Assembly: GCA_017654935.2 (NCBI GenBank)
Contig: CM065694.1
Location: 5,779,258 to 5,843,257, forward strand
Length of the DNA: 64,000 nt
Direction of reading: 5' to 3'
DNA from: Phymorhynchus buccinoides
Lineage: Eukaryota > Mollusca > Gastropoda > Neogastropoda > Raphitomidae
Both the position numbers and the translations under genes were made by a program. The number at the start of each line of letters is the position of its first letter. Within the stretch, counting starts at the first letter, position 1. The notes under the pieces are model-generated. The model was given only the letters and a program-made list of their open reading frames with translations. It had not been told where the DNA came from and did not search any database. Below are positions 1 through 40,266 of the stretch, one piece after another.

Positions 1-136
1 AATAAGGTCTATCCTTACTTCCCAAAACTAAGACAATAGGGTCTTTGGATAATAGACCCCAATTTGATGCCTTTTAGTGACATAGGTGTTAAATCACTGT
101 GGTGCTAAAATGCGACTTTGGCGGTGAAAGGGTTAA
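1..136 (+). mobile_element. Family P MITE, right part
   Basis: The sequence matches the right halves of the copies at 17301-17529 and 30778-31023 and ends in 'tggcggtgaaagggttaa', with TTAA at 133-136. The left end lies outside the window. TTAA target sites fit a piggyBac-like or Kolobok-like non-autonomous element. It ends about 390 bp upstream of exon 1 of the plus gene, and its last 16 bp are part of the 71-bp array that follows. Confidence 0.7.
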
Positions 137-527
137 TAATCATTGCCCAATTGTTGTGAACTCTCCCGCCAGGTGTGGCGTTGTGACTTTGGCGGTGAAA
201 GGGTTAATAATCATTGCCTAATTGTTGTGGACTCTCCCGCCAGGTGTGGCGTTGTGACTTTGGCGGTGAAAAGGTTAATAATCATTGCCTAATTGTTGTG
301 GACTCTCCCGCCAGGTGTGGCGTTGCGACTTTGGCGGTGAAAGGGTTAATAATCATTGCCTAATTGTTGTGAACTCTCCCGCCAGGTGTGGCGTTGTGAC
401 TTTGGCGGTGAAAGGGTTAATAATCATTGCCTAATTGTTGTGGACTCTCCCGCCAGGTGTGGCGTTGCGACATTGGCGGTGAAAGGGTTAATAATCATTG
501 CCCAATTGTTGTGGACTCTCCCGCCAG

Positions 528-546
<19 letters not shown>
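121..546 (+). repeat. 71-bp tandem array (6 copies) across a 3' splice site
   Basis: Six copies start at 121, 192, 263, 334, 405 and 476, in exact 71-bp phase up to the exon at 528. Each unit joins the end of the P MITE (gcggtgaaagggttaa), about 36 bp of intron ending 'ctctcccgccag', and the first ~16-20 bp of the exon (gtgtggcgttgcga). Five decoy acceptors therefore precede the true one, after positions 172, 243, 314, 385 and 456. Confidence 0.9.
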
Positions 547-28293
<27,747 letters not shown>

Positions 28294-28468
28294 ACATTCA
28301 ACGTTCAGTCTTGACTCGCTCACATTGCCCCAGGTCTTGTTTCCTCTCTGATTTTGTTTCTGCATTGACAAAGGGCTTATGTATGCCAGCGCGAGTTTAT
28401 ATCGCTTGTTGGTTCTTGTATGTCACCGTGAATCTTTGTGACGAGTAATAGCTATGATGTCTTTGGAA

Positions 28469-28642
28469 TACCCTAGTTTATGGACTATAAGGCGATACTT
28501 TTTTCCCCAGACTAAGATCCCTGCGCCTTATGATGTGACTGATAATATAGTAAGGAAATAGAATAACAAAATCTGAATTTTGCGTCAAATTTGGGGTGTG
28601 CACCTTATAATCAGGTGCGCCTTATAGGCCGTAAAATACAGT
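28469..28642 (+). mobile_element. Family C MITE, compact copy
   Basis: Ends 'taccctagtttatggactat' and 'ccgtaaaatacagta', about 175 bp. Lies within the probable 3' UTR or just past the plus gene. Confidence 0.75.
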
Positions 28643-29264
28643 AAATAATCATATAATGAGGATGTTGATTTGATACGTTTCTGGGAGTGTGTACAATTGC
28701 CATATTGTTATTGCTAAGCAGCGGTGAAGCCAAAGCTGCTTAATGTTTTTACCACTGTCTGTTCCTGCCCATCTATGCTACCACAATGGCGTTTGAACAG
28801 AGGCATGTAGGAGGCTCAAATTTTGCATGCGGATAGGAAGTTGAGGTATCTAGGCTAAGTTCGAAGATGAAACGAAAGTCACTGGTCAAAGGTCAAGTTC
28901 ACTGCTGGTTGATCAAGCGTTTTCAGGCTCTAGTTCATTTTGTTTTGTAATGGTGATGCTACAGCAATGTTTTGGAAGAGGATGATGCAAAAAGGTTGCT
29001 ATTATTATGAGTGGGGGCTTTGCTGGTTTTTTGTTGTTTTGTTTTGGTCTTGTTTGTCATATCATTGTTCCGTTTGAGTATCTCACAGGCAAGAGAGTGA
29101 TAAAGAGTAGAGAAGTCTGAGTATCAAAGGTTATAATTTGATCATAGAATACTGGTAATCATTTTCATTCATAGCTTTAATTGATCAGGATTAAATGTTT
29201 AGCATTGCGTACTAGTTTTTGTTTCTGCTCGCTTTCTTTTCCTCTAGTACACTTTGTCTTCTTT

Positions 29265-29433
29265 TTTGTTGTTGTTGTTGTCGTACCCTGGCTGAAAGAC
29301 TCCAGGGATCATCCCAACAGCCGAAGCACTTGAACACTATGGTACAAATGCACCAGCCAGGGATGAGAACGTTACGTGTGTGACCGTTTTTTGATTACCC
29401 CGACACATGGGCAGCCACACTCCGACTTCAGAA
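29265..29433 (+). mobile_element. Family B SINE-like element
   Basis: (GTT)n then 'gtaccctggctgaaagact' to 'gcagccacactccgacttc'. No gene is seen from 28643 to 30147; the rest is AT-rich unique sequence with AATAAA at about 29579 and 29713. Confidence 0.7.
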
Positions 29434-30147
29434 GAGCGTTCTTTTTTTCTATTTCTTGATTGCTTTCAAAAGAAATCCGATTGTACATTTCTTTTTTGAA
29501 ACTGTACATTTTGTTAAAACAATTACTTTCTCCTTGCTGTGATGAACATACGTTTGAATGAATACAATCCATATAAGTAATAAATGTCATTTGAATTATT
29601 TATGTTATACTTTTTGGGGTTTTTCTTATATTGCTCAAGTAGCAAATAATGTGTTTTGTGCCATTGAGTATTTGTTTGTTTCATTTGCACCACAAGCAGA
29701 AGCACCGCTGGAAATAAAATCCCTGCTCCGAGTTCTATGCTATTTTTATCCTAGGTTTTAATTTATGCAAAAATGTGTTACTGTTGCTTTTCTGTTTCAG
29801 TTTTTTATTTTTTTAATAAATTATTTCATTTGTAAGATTTGCAATGTTTACGATGTCTACCAATCTCCAATATTAAAAGTTGTTTCCATATTTTCTGTTT
29901 ATCTCTTCATTACCATCCATTGTTACATGGTACAGTGTTGATGATGAAGTGTTAATGCTGTTTTTGATGTACGCAAATTCAAGTTTTCGTTTAATTCATG
30001 ATGTGCCAATCTTTTCTTCCATTTTGCTTTCCATGTGTGAAGACAACCCTCCAAAAACCATTATGAAGAAATGAAGAGACAAATGTTTTCTTGTATTAAA
30101 TCAAACGAAACGTCGGTCCAGTATTTCTTTATTGTTGCAACTTGGAG

Positions 30148-30331
30148 TACCATATTTATTGGACTATGAGGTGCACCTTTGGACAATGCACCCCCCCCCA
30201 AAAGTTGACCCAAATTTCAGATTTTGTTATTATATTTTCTTACTATTTTATTAGTCATATTATAAAGCGCAGGGGTCCGAGTCTGGGAGTCGGGGGGAAA
30301 TGTTTCGCCTTATAATCCGAAAAATACGGTA
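30148..30331 (+). mobile_element. Family C MITE
   Basis: 'taccatatttattggactat' and 'ccgaaaaatacggta' ends. Confidence 0.75.
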
Positions 30332-30727
30332 TGGCTCCCCCCCACCTGCGTGCGCATCTCGACCCTTCCAACGGAAGTGTCGTCATCTTAGTCCTTATTT
30401 GTGTAAACAAAGTGAAAATGTTATCTAAATGTGTAAAGAAAACATCCAGATGTTATAAATACAGTTTAAATAAGTTTCGATTTGGAACAGCCAAATACGC
30501 AGCATCGATCTGGCATTTTTCAAAAAAAGTTAATGACTAAGATGGCGGTCTCCCATAATATGGCGCTCCTTGTGACCGGATATGACGACACGTGGGTACC
30601 AGCCATTCTGAATTGGGGGGGTGTTAACTCTTCTAGCGCCATGTATTTGTTCATGTTCTTGGTTGTTCGTTGCATCCCAACTGACAAGAGGAGGGCAACT
30701 GATTTTTTCCAGTGCTTATGCGCTGCC

Positions 30728-31194
30728 TTAACCCCTTCACTGCTTGCTACGAGTGCCGCTCGTAGTTGATGACATCATTAACCCTTTCACCGCCAGCCAT
30801 ATTTCAGCCAAAAATGTCCATTAAATTTACCTGGGTAGAGAACAAAATCCATCTACAGTTTTGGGGATTCTTCTGTGACGTATATAAAATAAGGTCTATC
30901 CTTACTTCCCGAAACAAAGACAATATGATCTTTGGATAATAGACCCCAATTTGATGCCTTTTAGTGACATAGGTGTTACATCACTGTGGTGCTAAAATGC
31001 AACGTTGGCGGTGAAAGGGTTAATGTCATAACCTTTTATGTCATAGACCTAGAATGATGGTTCTTCGTTTAGATAAGCCAGGAAAGGTATATATCTCTAG
31101 ACCATTTTCTCAGATTGAGTGCAAGAGGTTTGGTTCAAACTTTATAACTAAAAAATCAATATTTTCTCTTTTTTTCTGGCAGTGAAGGGGTTAA
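30728..31194 (+). mobile_element. Two nested TTAA-flanked MITEs
   Basis: The outer element runs TTAACCCCTTCACTGC to GCAGTGAAGGGGTTAA. Inside it, 30778-31023 is a complete P element from TTAACCCTTTCACCGCC to GGCGGTGAAAGGGTTAA. Both have TTAA target sites and related ends. Confidence 0.85.
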
Positions 31195-31326
31195 GGGAAA
31201 ATCACTGACATAAGCTCTGAAAGTAGACAGTGTGTGTCTTTGCATTTGGTGGGAGTGAAGTGTGATGTACTGGGCAGATGTATTTGCCCTTGGTACTAAA
31301 GGAGTTAATGGTCTTAACCCAGGGTA

Positions 31327-31541
31327 AGGCCGGGTTCACATTAGTTCACAGGGTAAGGCCGGGTTCACGTAAGTTCCGTATGGAAAACCCTAAATAAGTG
31401 GAAGAAAGAAGGATAAAAGTTTACGCTTATAGGGGAAATTCAGACACGTGCGCAATTTTTTTCCCTTCTTCGTTTCACTTATTTATGGATTGCGCACGGG
31501 TTTCCGCATAGAATATCCGCTTATGTGTGTACATGACCTTA
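31327..31541 (-). mobile_element. Family G inverted-repeat element
   Basis: Reverse copy of 10449-10643. 'aaggccgggttcac' occurs twice at its left edge (31327 and 31358). Confidence 0.65.
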
Positions 31542-31828
31542 GCAGTAGGTCTTTCTCCTATTTTTTCTATTAGGTACGTGCACCCTCCTAGTTCTGTTAC
31601 GATTTATCGTCAGAAGTGGCGTCTGCGCCGTACTGAACCAGAAGCAGGACTAGAACCAGACAAACACACATTATGGTATCTCTTTGTCATGTATGTCTAC
31701 CTCGAGAAAGTTCCTTTGGTAGTGTCACAAATTCAGCAAAATGACTATAAAAAGGTTTTGCCCACAACCTTGCCTTACTTGCATGAGCATGAGGACTGTT
31801 ATGTAAATGCGATTAGTATGTGTGATTT

Positions 31829-32155
31829 TCCCCGTGGGGATACCGGGGGGGAGGGTCTTTCGTAAAAAATAGTTCTCCCACCTTCTGGAAGTTCTGTGCT
31901 TGTAACTTCCTCTAATCTGCCACTCTCTTTGACTCTGCCTTTTCCCTTTGCTTTCTGTCATCTACTATCTTTCTAACTTATTGGCCCATTCTCCTGCCCT
32001 TTTTTCAAAAAAAAATCTTCAAAATATTTTTTCTCCTTTGAGCTCCTCCGAAATCGAAATGTGTCGGCTGTACGCAGCGGGGAGACCAGTGAAAACTGAA
32101 AACTGGACACATACATACCTTACCCACTATGGCCATGGAACACAGAAGAAGAAGA
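31829..32155 (+). mobile_element. Family A1 SINE-like element
   Basis: 'ccccgtggggataccggg' to 'cagaagaagaagaa'. Full-length copy. Confidence 0.75.
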
Positions 32156-32218
32156 ATGTGTAATTTCTTTAAATGGCTCTCTTGTTGATATTATCGTATG
32201 TATGGGTAAAGGTTATAA

Positions 32219-32413
32219 TACAGTGGAACCTCCCTTATAAGACCTCCCATTATAAGACCTCCCATTATAAGACTCCCTCCCATATAAGACCTACTTCTCT
32301 GAGACATTACCCTTCTTTGCAAGTATTAAAATTATCTCCCTTATAAGACCCCTCCCTTATAAGACCTCATTTTGGATTATTTTTGAAGGTCTTATAAGGG
32401 AGGTTCCACTGTA
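32219..32413 (+). mobile_element. Family M MITE, complete short copy
   Basis: TACAGTGGAACCTCCCTTAT to its complement at 32413, TA at both ends. It serves as the reference for the expanded copies. Confidence 0.88.
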
Positions 32414-32454
32414 ATGGCAGAAGTGATTGTGATAACGAGCTCTGGGATGGAAAC

Positions 32455-32886
32455 CTTTGTTTGGACGAGGGGGGCAGAGGTGTTTGTTTAGACGAGGGGG
32501 GCAGAGGTCTTTGTTTGGACGAGGGGGGCAGAGGTCTTTGTTTAGACGAGGGGGGCAGAGGTCTTTGTTTGGACGAGGGGGGCAGAGGTCTTTGTTTGGA
32601 CGAGGGGGGCAGAGGTCTTTGTTTGGACGAGGGGGGCAGAGGTCTTTGTTTAGACGAGGGGGGCAGAGGTCTTTGTTTGGACGAGGGGGGCAGAGGTCTT
32701 TGTTTAGACGAGGGGGGCAGAGGTGTTTGTTTGGACGAGGGGGGCAGAGGTGTTTGTTTGGACGAGGGGGGGCAGAGGTCTTTGTTGGGACGAGGGGGGC
32801 AGAGGTCTTTGTTTGGACGAGGGGGGCAGAGGTCTTTGTTTGGACGAGGGGGGCAGAGGTCTTTGTTTGGACGAGGGGGGCAGAGA
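32455..32886 (+). repeat. 27-bp G-rich minisatellite, 16 units
   Basis: Unit 'ttggacgaggggggcagagg' plus 7 bases, exact 27-bp phase. Because 27 is a multiple of 3 it leaves 9-residue repeat frames (DEGGRGLCL) open in two frames; the composition and position outside both genes argue against coding. Confidence 0.92.
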
Positions 32887-33194
32887 AGTGGGTATGGAGG
32901 TATTAAAGAGGAGTTGTGCCTGGGCGTGGGGTCTGTCTAAAGACCCTTGTTACTTTTCGTCTGCACATTTTTTTCCCCAACCAAAATAAACTGTGGAGCA
33001 AAGTGATGAATGGAATCACGGTTTCTGAAGGTGTTTTGGAGATTTTCTGGGAATGCATAGTGGGTGGATGCGATGGGATTAGTTGGTTGTGATTGATTGG
33101 TTGTTTATAAAAATTGATTCTTATTGAAAGTAATCTCCAAGGTTTGATGGTGGTGGGATGACTGTACATACTTTTTTTGTTTAATGATTGTTCC

Positions 33195-33395
33195 CTTCTT
33201 GTTTTCCACCAAATGAATGTCATGGCATGTTCTGGTATGTTCTGATTCAATGTGTATTCCTTTGTTTTCCACCAAGTGAATGTCATGGCATGTTCTGGCA
33301 TGTTCTGATTCAATGTGTATTCCTTTGTTTCCACCAAATGAATGTCATGGCATGTTCTGGCATGTTCTGATTCAATGTGTATTCCTTTGTTTTCC
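33195..33395 (+). repeat. 62-64 bp tandem repeat, 3 units
   Basis: 'accaaatgaatgtcatggca' at about 33207, 33270 and 33332. From 33400 to 35085 only AT-rich unique sequence is visible. Confidence 0.85.
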
Positions 33396-35088
33396 AATCT
33401 TAAGTTTGTCACGTTAACGCTTGTTAAAATTCAAAGTGATTGCGTTTTTGTGTTTTTTTCTAAGCTGAGATTCCTCCTATGCATGCACATTGATGATTTC
33501 AAGTGTTTCCATTTTTCCAATCAGAGATTATTTAATTTATTCATCACCAAATTGTTATGCTTTATTGTTGTTTGTTAGTCAGAGAATGTAAAATCTTTTT
33601 GTACAGATATTTATGATGCTGTTTTCTTGTTTATAATCTTGGATAATTTTGTAAGTGCTGCAAAATGACGCGCTCCCCCTCCGCCTTCCTGTTCCTCTCC
33701 TACCATGTTTTTCTGAACTATTTTCTTAACTATCACGCTGGATATTTTGGATATTAATAGTCTCTTTTTGTATTTCCAAACTTGATTGCTTGCAAAGCTA
33801 CTTTTTTGTGTGTTTTGTTATATACCTTTATTTAATTCTAAGAATACTGTACAAATGTTTGTTTAAACAGTTAAAGATTTCTTCTTTGAAATTGTTAAAA
33901 AATTAAAAAATTTGCAACTAACAATATTGCTTTTAGTGAATGCTTGTCCGTTTGAGAAAATGTTTTTCTTTAGATGCATTCAGTGTGTTGCATCAGTGTC
34001 TGTCAAACTCGCTTCAAAATGTAAAACCTTGTAAACTAGCAACAGAAAGTGACAATGATAACAAAAAAAATGCAGACTGAAAATGAAAACATGCATAAAT
34101 TCTTTCTAAATTTTATTGATCAGAATTGGTTTAAAATGCACATATATAAAAAAAAGATTTTGGCAAAGTGAAATCGTTTCAGCCAGAAAAACTTAAACGG
34201 AATACCATCAAAAGCATGACCTGAAAGCAGATGCATATTTCCAACCTGAAAGCAATGGTAGGCTGCAAGTAAAACCAGGCAGCAAAAAGATCCAAAAACA
34301 ATCGTTCTGATTCATCATTATAACTTCAATACCCACACCCAACCCACAAAGGGATTTTTTTCTCTCTAATGATTAAATTATTAGCCTGAAAATGCAACAG
34401 TGATTTGGGGTCTTGACAGCTGGGGAATACCACCAGTAATTAATATTGTCTTTGATTCACTCCTTAGGTCAGGGCATGGGAATAAAGAAAGGTCCTGCAT
34501 TCCATAATTAAATAAATGTCCAAAGGCTCGTGAACTTGTCAGTTCACAACACCTACGGTCACTAAGCTATGAAATATTTCAACTTTATTTTCATTCACAA
34601 ATGCAAGCACACGCCCACATTTATGCATGCACGCACATGATTCTTGCCCCGATTCAACTTTGTGTATATTAAACACTTCTACCAGTAAATGTTAGTTTGT
34701 TTCCTATTCAAATAAGACAGCAAGAAACAATAAGATTATTAAAAATCTATAACTGCTAACATCATGGGCAGCAAAAAGAATAAATTAATTCAGAAAATTC
34801 TATTCAGTGCAAGAGAGGAAATAAAAGGTTTTAAGGCACATGACAATAGGAAAATGCAATTTTCATTTTGTAATGCATATTCATCACAAGATTCGCAGAA
34901 AATAACTTGCAGTTTTAAGCTTGGGTGAAATGAGAAATACTCAACAAACAAAATTATTTTTTAAATTGTAATTAAAACTTATTAGTCCTCCCCCTCTCTC
35001 TTTGAGCAATCAATTAACTATCTCTCTCTTTCTCTAACACACACACACACACACACACACATCACTGCATTGTAATGATACAAAACCA

Positions 35089-35231
35089 GGGCCTGTATTC
35101 ATGTTGAGATAGCATGAGACTTAGCATGATGCTAACTTAGAAGCTCTTCCAATGTCCTATAGGATTTAATAGGACTTTTGGAAGAGCTTCCAAGTTAGCA
35201 TCATGCTATCTCAACGTGAATACAGGCCCAG
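35089..35231. mobile_element. Hairpin MITE, about 140 bp
   Basis: 'gggcctgtattcatgttgag' is matched by its near-perfect complement at 35210-35231, and the inner arms 'ctaacttagaagctcttcc' also pair. Almost the whole element is stem. Confidence 0.8.
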
Positions 35232-35513
35232 AGCAAGATCATCCTAAAACCAGTTCTAAATAAGACCCCAAAAATCACAGTAAATACCACAACTGAATAT
35301 GATTTATAAAATATCGTACCAATGCAAAATGCACAAACTGGCTCTCTCCATCACTTAAAACATTTTTTTTGTACATACAGTACACGTTCACTGTACAAAA
35401 GGGTGCAAACCAACCTGCTAACACAAATAGGACCAACGGTGGCCTGATTCAATCAAAACATATCACAGTATTATCAATTGATCACAGTTCATGGGTTCCT
35501 GATCCGCTGCTTA

Positions 35514-35816
35514 CCCCCGTGGGGATACCGGGGAGCCTTCTGTATAAATAGTTCCCCCACCTTCTGGAAGTTCTGTGCTTGTAACTTCCTCTGATCTGTC
35601 GCTCTCTTTGACTCTGCCTTTTCCCTTTGCTTACTGTCATTTACTATCTTTCTGCCTTACCGGTCCATTCTCCTGCCCTTTCTTTCATGAAACACTTTCA
35701 AAAAGATTTCCTCCAGCCAAAGTCGGACTTGCTGGGCCTAACTATTTCTCAGTTAGGCGCATAACGGCACATTGACGCATTTGTTCTCATAATTGAACGA
35801 TCGAAGAAGAAGAAGA
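35514..35816 (+). mobile_element. Family A2 SINE-like element
   Basis: 'cccccgtggggataccgggg' then the shared half, then the A2 half (ggcctaactatttctcagtt) and an AAGAAGAAG tail. Confidence 0.75.
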
Positions 35817-36417
35817 TCTGCTGTTTGCAAACTGAGCACTACAACGCTAAAAACTGGTCAAGGTTTAGTCACATTTGACATTCTAATGTGAAGCAAGACT
35901 CGGATATACTATATAATTATAAAGAAAGCTAACCGGCGACTTGTTCAATGGGTTTTTTCTCTACATTATGAGCAAATAATAATCTCGGTACAATCAGTAT
36001 TAGTGGACATTTGGGTAAAGGTCAAGATGTGCCCCCCCCCCTCCCCCTTTACATTTCTCGGCTCTCCCCGCATTTTCACACTTGCCTTTCTTACCAAACA
36101 TTAAGCTGTATTTTATTAACCTTTTCAGCTCATTATCTTTGTTGGATAATTAATCGCAGTCATGATGAAGGCCATTATCTAATAGGACACCCCCCCCTAT
36201 GTAGTGCAGTACACACAACAGCCGCGGAGCATTTGTCACATTCCTGGTTCATTGCGTTTCTCCGTCTTGCCTTTATCTTCTACTATTATTGAAGGCATGT
36301 GTTTAATTATGTCAATGGATGAAAATTAGTGTTAAATATAGCAAACGATAGAGGATGAAGTACTCAATCTGCAGTAAGAAAGGCAAGACTGAAAAAGTGG
36401 AAACACCCGAGAAATGG

Positions 36418-36446
36418 CGGGGGGGGGGGGGGGGGGGGGGGGGGGA
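36418..36446 (+). repeat. Poly-G tract
   Basis: About 27 consecutive G. Confidence 0.95.
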
Positions 36447-36519
36447 GGCACATCTTTATCTTTACCGAGATTTGGCATTCAAACTTGTCAATCACAACCA
36501 CATGAGAGAGTGACAACCC

Positions 36520-37400
36520 ACTCTTGGACGTCTGCTGGGTGTTCTATGTTTTGACGGTGGGTGTATCCTTGAGGTAATTGGTCCCACACTTGACGTCTGC
36601 TGGGTGGGTTTTTTCTGTGTTTTGACGGTGGGTGTATCCTTGAGGTAATTGGTCCCACACTTGACGTCTGCTGGGTGGGTTCTTTCTGTGTTTTGACGGT
36701 GGGTGTATCCTTGAGGTAATTGGTCCCACACTTGACGTCTGCTGGGTGTTCTTTCTATGTTTTGACGGTGGGTGTATCCTTGAGGTAATTGGTCCCACAC
36801 TTGACGTCTGCTGGGTGTTCTTTCTATGTTTTGACGGTGGGTGTATCCTTGAGGTAATTGGTCCCACACTTGACGTCTGCTGGGTGTTCTTTCTATGTTT
36901 TGACGGTGGGTGTATCCTTGAGGTAATTGGTCCCACACTTGACGTCTGCTGGGTGTTCTATGTTTTGACGGTGGGTGTATCCTTGAGGTAATTGGTCCCA
37001 CACTTGACGTCTGCTGGGTGTTCTTTCTATGTTTTGACGGTGGGTGTATTGGTCCCACACTTGACGTCTGCTGGGTGTTCTATGTTTTGACGGTGGGTGT
37101 ATCCTTGAGGTAATTGGTCCCACACTTGACGTCTGCTGGGCGTTCTTTCTATGTTTTGACGGTGGGTGTATTGGTCCCACACTTGACGTCTGCTGGGTGT
37201 TCTATGTTTTGACGGTGGGTGTATCCTTGAGGTAATTGGTCCCACACTTGACGTCTGCTGGGTGTTCTATGTTTTGACGGTGGGTGTATCCTTGAGGTAA
37301 TTGGTCCCACACTTGACATCTGCTGGGTGTTCTTTCTATGTTTTGACGGTGGGTGTATCCTTGAGGTAATTCGTCCACAAGGTGCTCAGACATTTAGCCT
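36520..37400. repeat. Tandem array of the minus-gene terminal exon (13 units)
   Basis: Unit 50-71 bp. 'gacggtgggtgtat' recurs at about 36561, 36632, 36703, 36772, 36841, 36909, 36978, 37047, 37099, 37168, 37220, 37287 and 37354. Read on the minus strand each carries the codons for NYLKDTPTVKT or part of it plus TAG. The unit nearest 37354 is the real exon; the rest fall in the 3' UTR. Confidence 0.9.
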
Positions 37401-37401
37401 C
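37336..37401 (-). CDS. Minus gene last exon with stop
   Basis: Acceptor cggttgtttcag|GAG, stop TAG at 37338-37336; 21 codons, EAKCLSTLWTNYLKDTPTVK plus T. Phase 0 joins exon 39342-39231. The exon's second half is the founder unit of the downstream array. Confidence 0.75.
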   Translation of the reverse strand, partial: EAKCLSTLWTNYLKDTPTVKT

Positions 37402-40218
37402 CTGAAACAACCGCAAGCAAAAAGTGTTGTACTTCTTTTTTTCTTTCAATGTACTTTAAAATCAGATTAGTTTTCATAATGACAGAAGAAATGATGATTT
37501 GCACATGTACTCCTCCACCACCACCCACCACCAGCATATTACTGATTTTTTACCCCCCAACAAAATATTTAAAAAATCATTTATTTCACACAAAAAAACC
37601 ATATTGCAACAACACTAACAAACTAAAAATCAAATGAAGATGCATGCCACAAAAACCAGAGCGTTGGCTCTGATGAAGACTTTCTCAAGGTATGATCATT
37701 CCATTGCCAGTCTGTTGTTTCCGACTATGACTGCCAGACAGCAGTCTGTTGTTTCCGACTATGACTGCCAGACAGCAGTCTGTTGTTTCCGACTATGACT
37801 GCCAGACAGCAGTCTGTTGTTTCCGACTATGACTGCCAGACAGCAGTCTGTTGTTTCCGACTATGACTGCCAGACAGCAGTCTGTTGTTTCCGACTATGA
37901 CTGCCAGACAGCAGTCTGTTGTTTCCGACTATGACTGCCAGACAGCAGTCTGTTGTTTCCGACTATGACTGCCAGACAGCAGTCTGTTGTTTCCGACTAT
38001 GACTGCCAGACAGCAGTCTGTTGTTTCCGACTATGACTGCCAGACAGCAGTCTGTTGTTTCCGACTATGACTGCCAGACATTAGAGGGGACAGCTGCTAT
38101 TCTGGACGGCACGGCTAGAGCTTTTTTGCAGTGGAGATGCCTTGCCCAGGGTACATCAAACTATGGATCAATGAACCAAAAGGGCATTTGCCGTGCGTGG
38201 GCGACCTTGAATTTCAGATTTTCACTGAATTGAAATTTGAGAGGTCACTGCAACTACGGAAAAAAAACCATGCAGGCAATTTTGTGGTCTAGTCTACAGT
38301 ACAAACACCCGTGGCAAATGCCCTATTGTACAACTCTATAAATGAAAGAAAAAGACCTATAGATGCAATATGTATAACTCATGGGTGCAACTTATCCTGG
38401 TATACAAGGACTTCCTGTTTTTGAATTTTACCACAAAAGGAATTTCCTTTGTTTTTAAATTTGTTAAACAAGATCTTTGTGTGTCTACTGTATTTTTCAA
38501 ACCCTTTGAAATAAGCATCTGTATACATTGTGAAAAAAGCAAACTAAAATACCTTCATAAATCAATTTTTTTCCTCAGCTGCAGGGGGACATTACCCCTA
38601 CCCCGGCCTTTCATTTTTTGGTGTACCGTCATTTTCTGACTATAAGGCGATATTTTTTTCTCCAATTTCGACCTATGTGCCCAATAAACAAGGGTGCCCT
38701 ATTAGTTAACAAAATCGTGAAAAGAGAGGCAACGATTGCCATACTCAGTAGTCTACTGTGAGTCACAACATTGAGAGTGGTAACGAGTCGCCGATACGAC
38801 GAATACTCACGTTAAAATGCTTCAAAATCCCTATTATCATCCGAGATACTGTCCAGCAGATGCCATAACCCTTCAATGGATGTAAAAAAGCATCGTTGTA
38901 GAGCTTAAAATGCCATAATTCTACCAGTTTTCGCAAACAAAAGTCCAAACACAACAACCGGAAGTCGCAAAAGTTCGATTATTTGAGAAGGGAGCCAACT
39001 CTCATTTATGACAGCAGTAATGGCGGTCGGTAAGCGTTTACAGGACGTGAACCGGCTTCAAACTTCGACTTTCTTTTGCGAGGTGCGTATAACCGTATAA
39101 ACGAGGGCGCCTTTAATTTTTTTTCTGATTTTTCTTGAAAATTGCCCTATTCGCCTTACACACAGCAGCGCCTAATGATCCGAAAAACACGGTAGTTGTA
39201 CCCATGATAACTGGACTGAGTGGGCCTTACCATGATGCGTGACTTGTCCACCACTTCTGTCAGAGACAGGGGGATGGCGGGTGGTGAAGCTGGTGCAGCC
39301 TCCACTGACTTGGGGGACTTCCTGCTCCCTCTACTCTTCCCACTGTTCAACAGCAAAATGTTCACAGTTTATTCTTTTAGTTCTGTGCGGCTTAAAAAAA
39401 AGCAACACTAGTAACAGTGGAACCTCCCTTATAAGACCTCCCATTATAAGACTCCCTCCCATATAAGACCTACTTCTCTGAGATATTGCCCTTCTTTGTA
39501 AGTATTAAAATTACATCCCTTATAAGACCCTTCCCGTATAAGACCTCATTTTGGATTATTTTTGAAGGTCTTATAAGGGAGGTTCCACGGTAGCAGCATT
39601 AGCACCGACACTAACATTACCTGCAGCAGCAGTTTCACTTTTCAATGTTACTAACACCCTCCCCCCAAAAAAAAAACCCCACATGCATCTGACAGTCTTT
39701 CTGGAAGACCAGCAAGAATAGGCAGCGCACACACATCTCAACATATTTATTCAGGGAAACAAGACAAGCATGATAAACACCACACAATTCATCTCCTGAA
39801 AACTAAGAATAAATATCAGACAACTACACGAAACATCAGCCTAGATAGGCTTAGCTTAAAAAGTGACGGCCAAAAATTAGTGACAATGTAAAGACAAACA
39901 ACAGGAGTGGCCCAATGCTCACACATGCACATATACTCTCTCTCTCTCTCTCTCTCACTCTCTCCTTCTCACATGCACATGATACATAATTCTTGAACTA
40001 ATCACACACACACACACACACACACACAAAGAAGCGTGGGGCACTTGCCTTCTATTAGCCTTAATAGAAAGACGCACGCACATAGAAAACCCAATCGTTG
40101 GTATTGGTATTGGCATTTCTTATCTTGTCAAAGAGATTTGTCTCTGTGAAATTTTGGCCGCTCCCATGCCGAGAGAATGTGACAGCTACTACAACGCCAC
40201 CAATTTTATTTTTTTAAT

Positions 40219-40266
<48 letters not shown>

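Noticed and set aside
32457..32940. 150-159 codon frames with DEGGRGLCL repeats
   Set aside because: 27-bp minisatellite, open in two frames at once, with no splice or homology support.
36492..37245. Minus-strand frames of 95-188 codons with VGPITSRIHPPSKHR repeats
   Set aside because: Off-frame readings of the terminal-exon array; the real frame stops at 37336.
37711..38079. CRISPR-like regular repeats
   Set aside because: The 34-bp units are contiguous with no spacers, and the DNA is eukaryotic.
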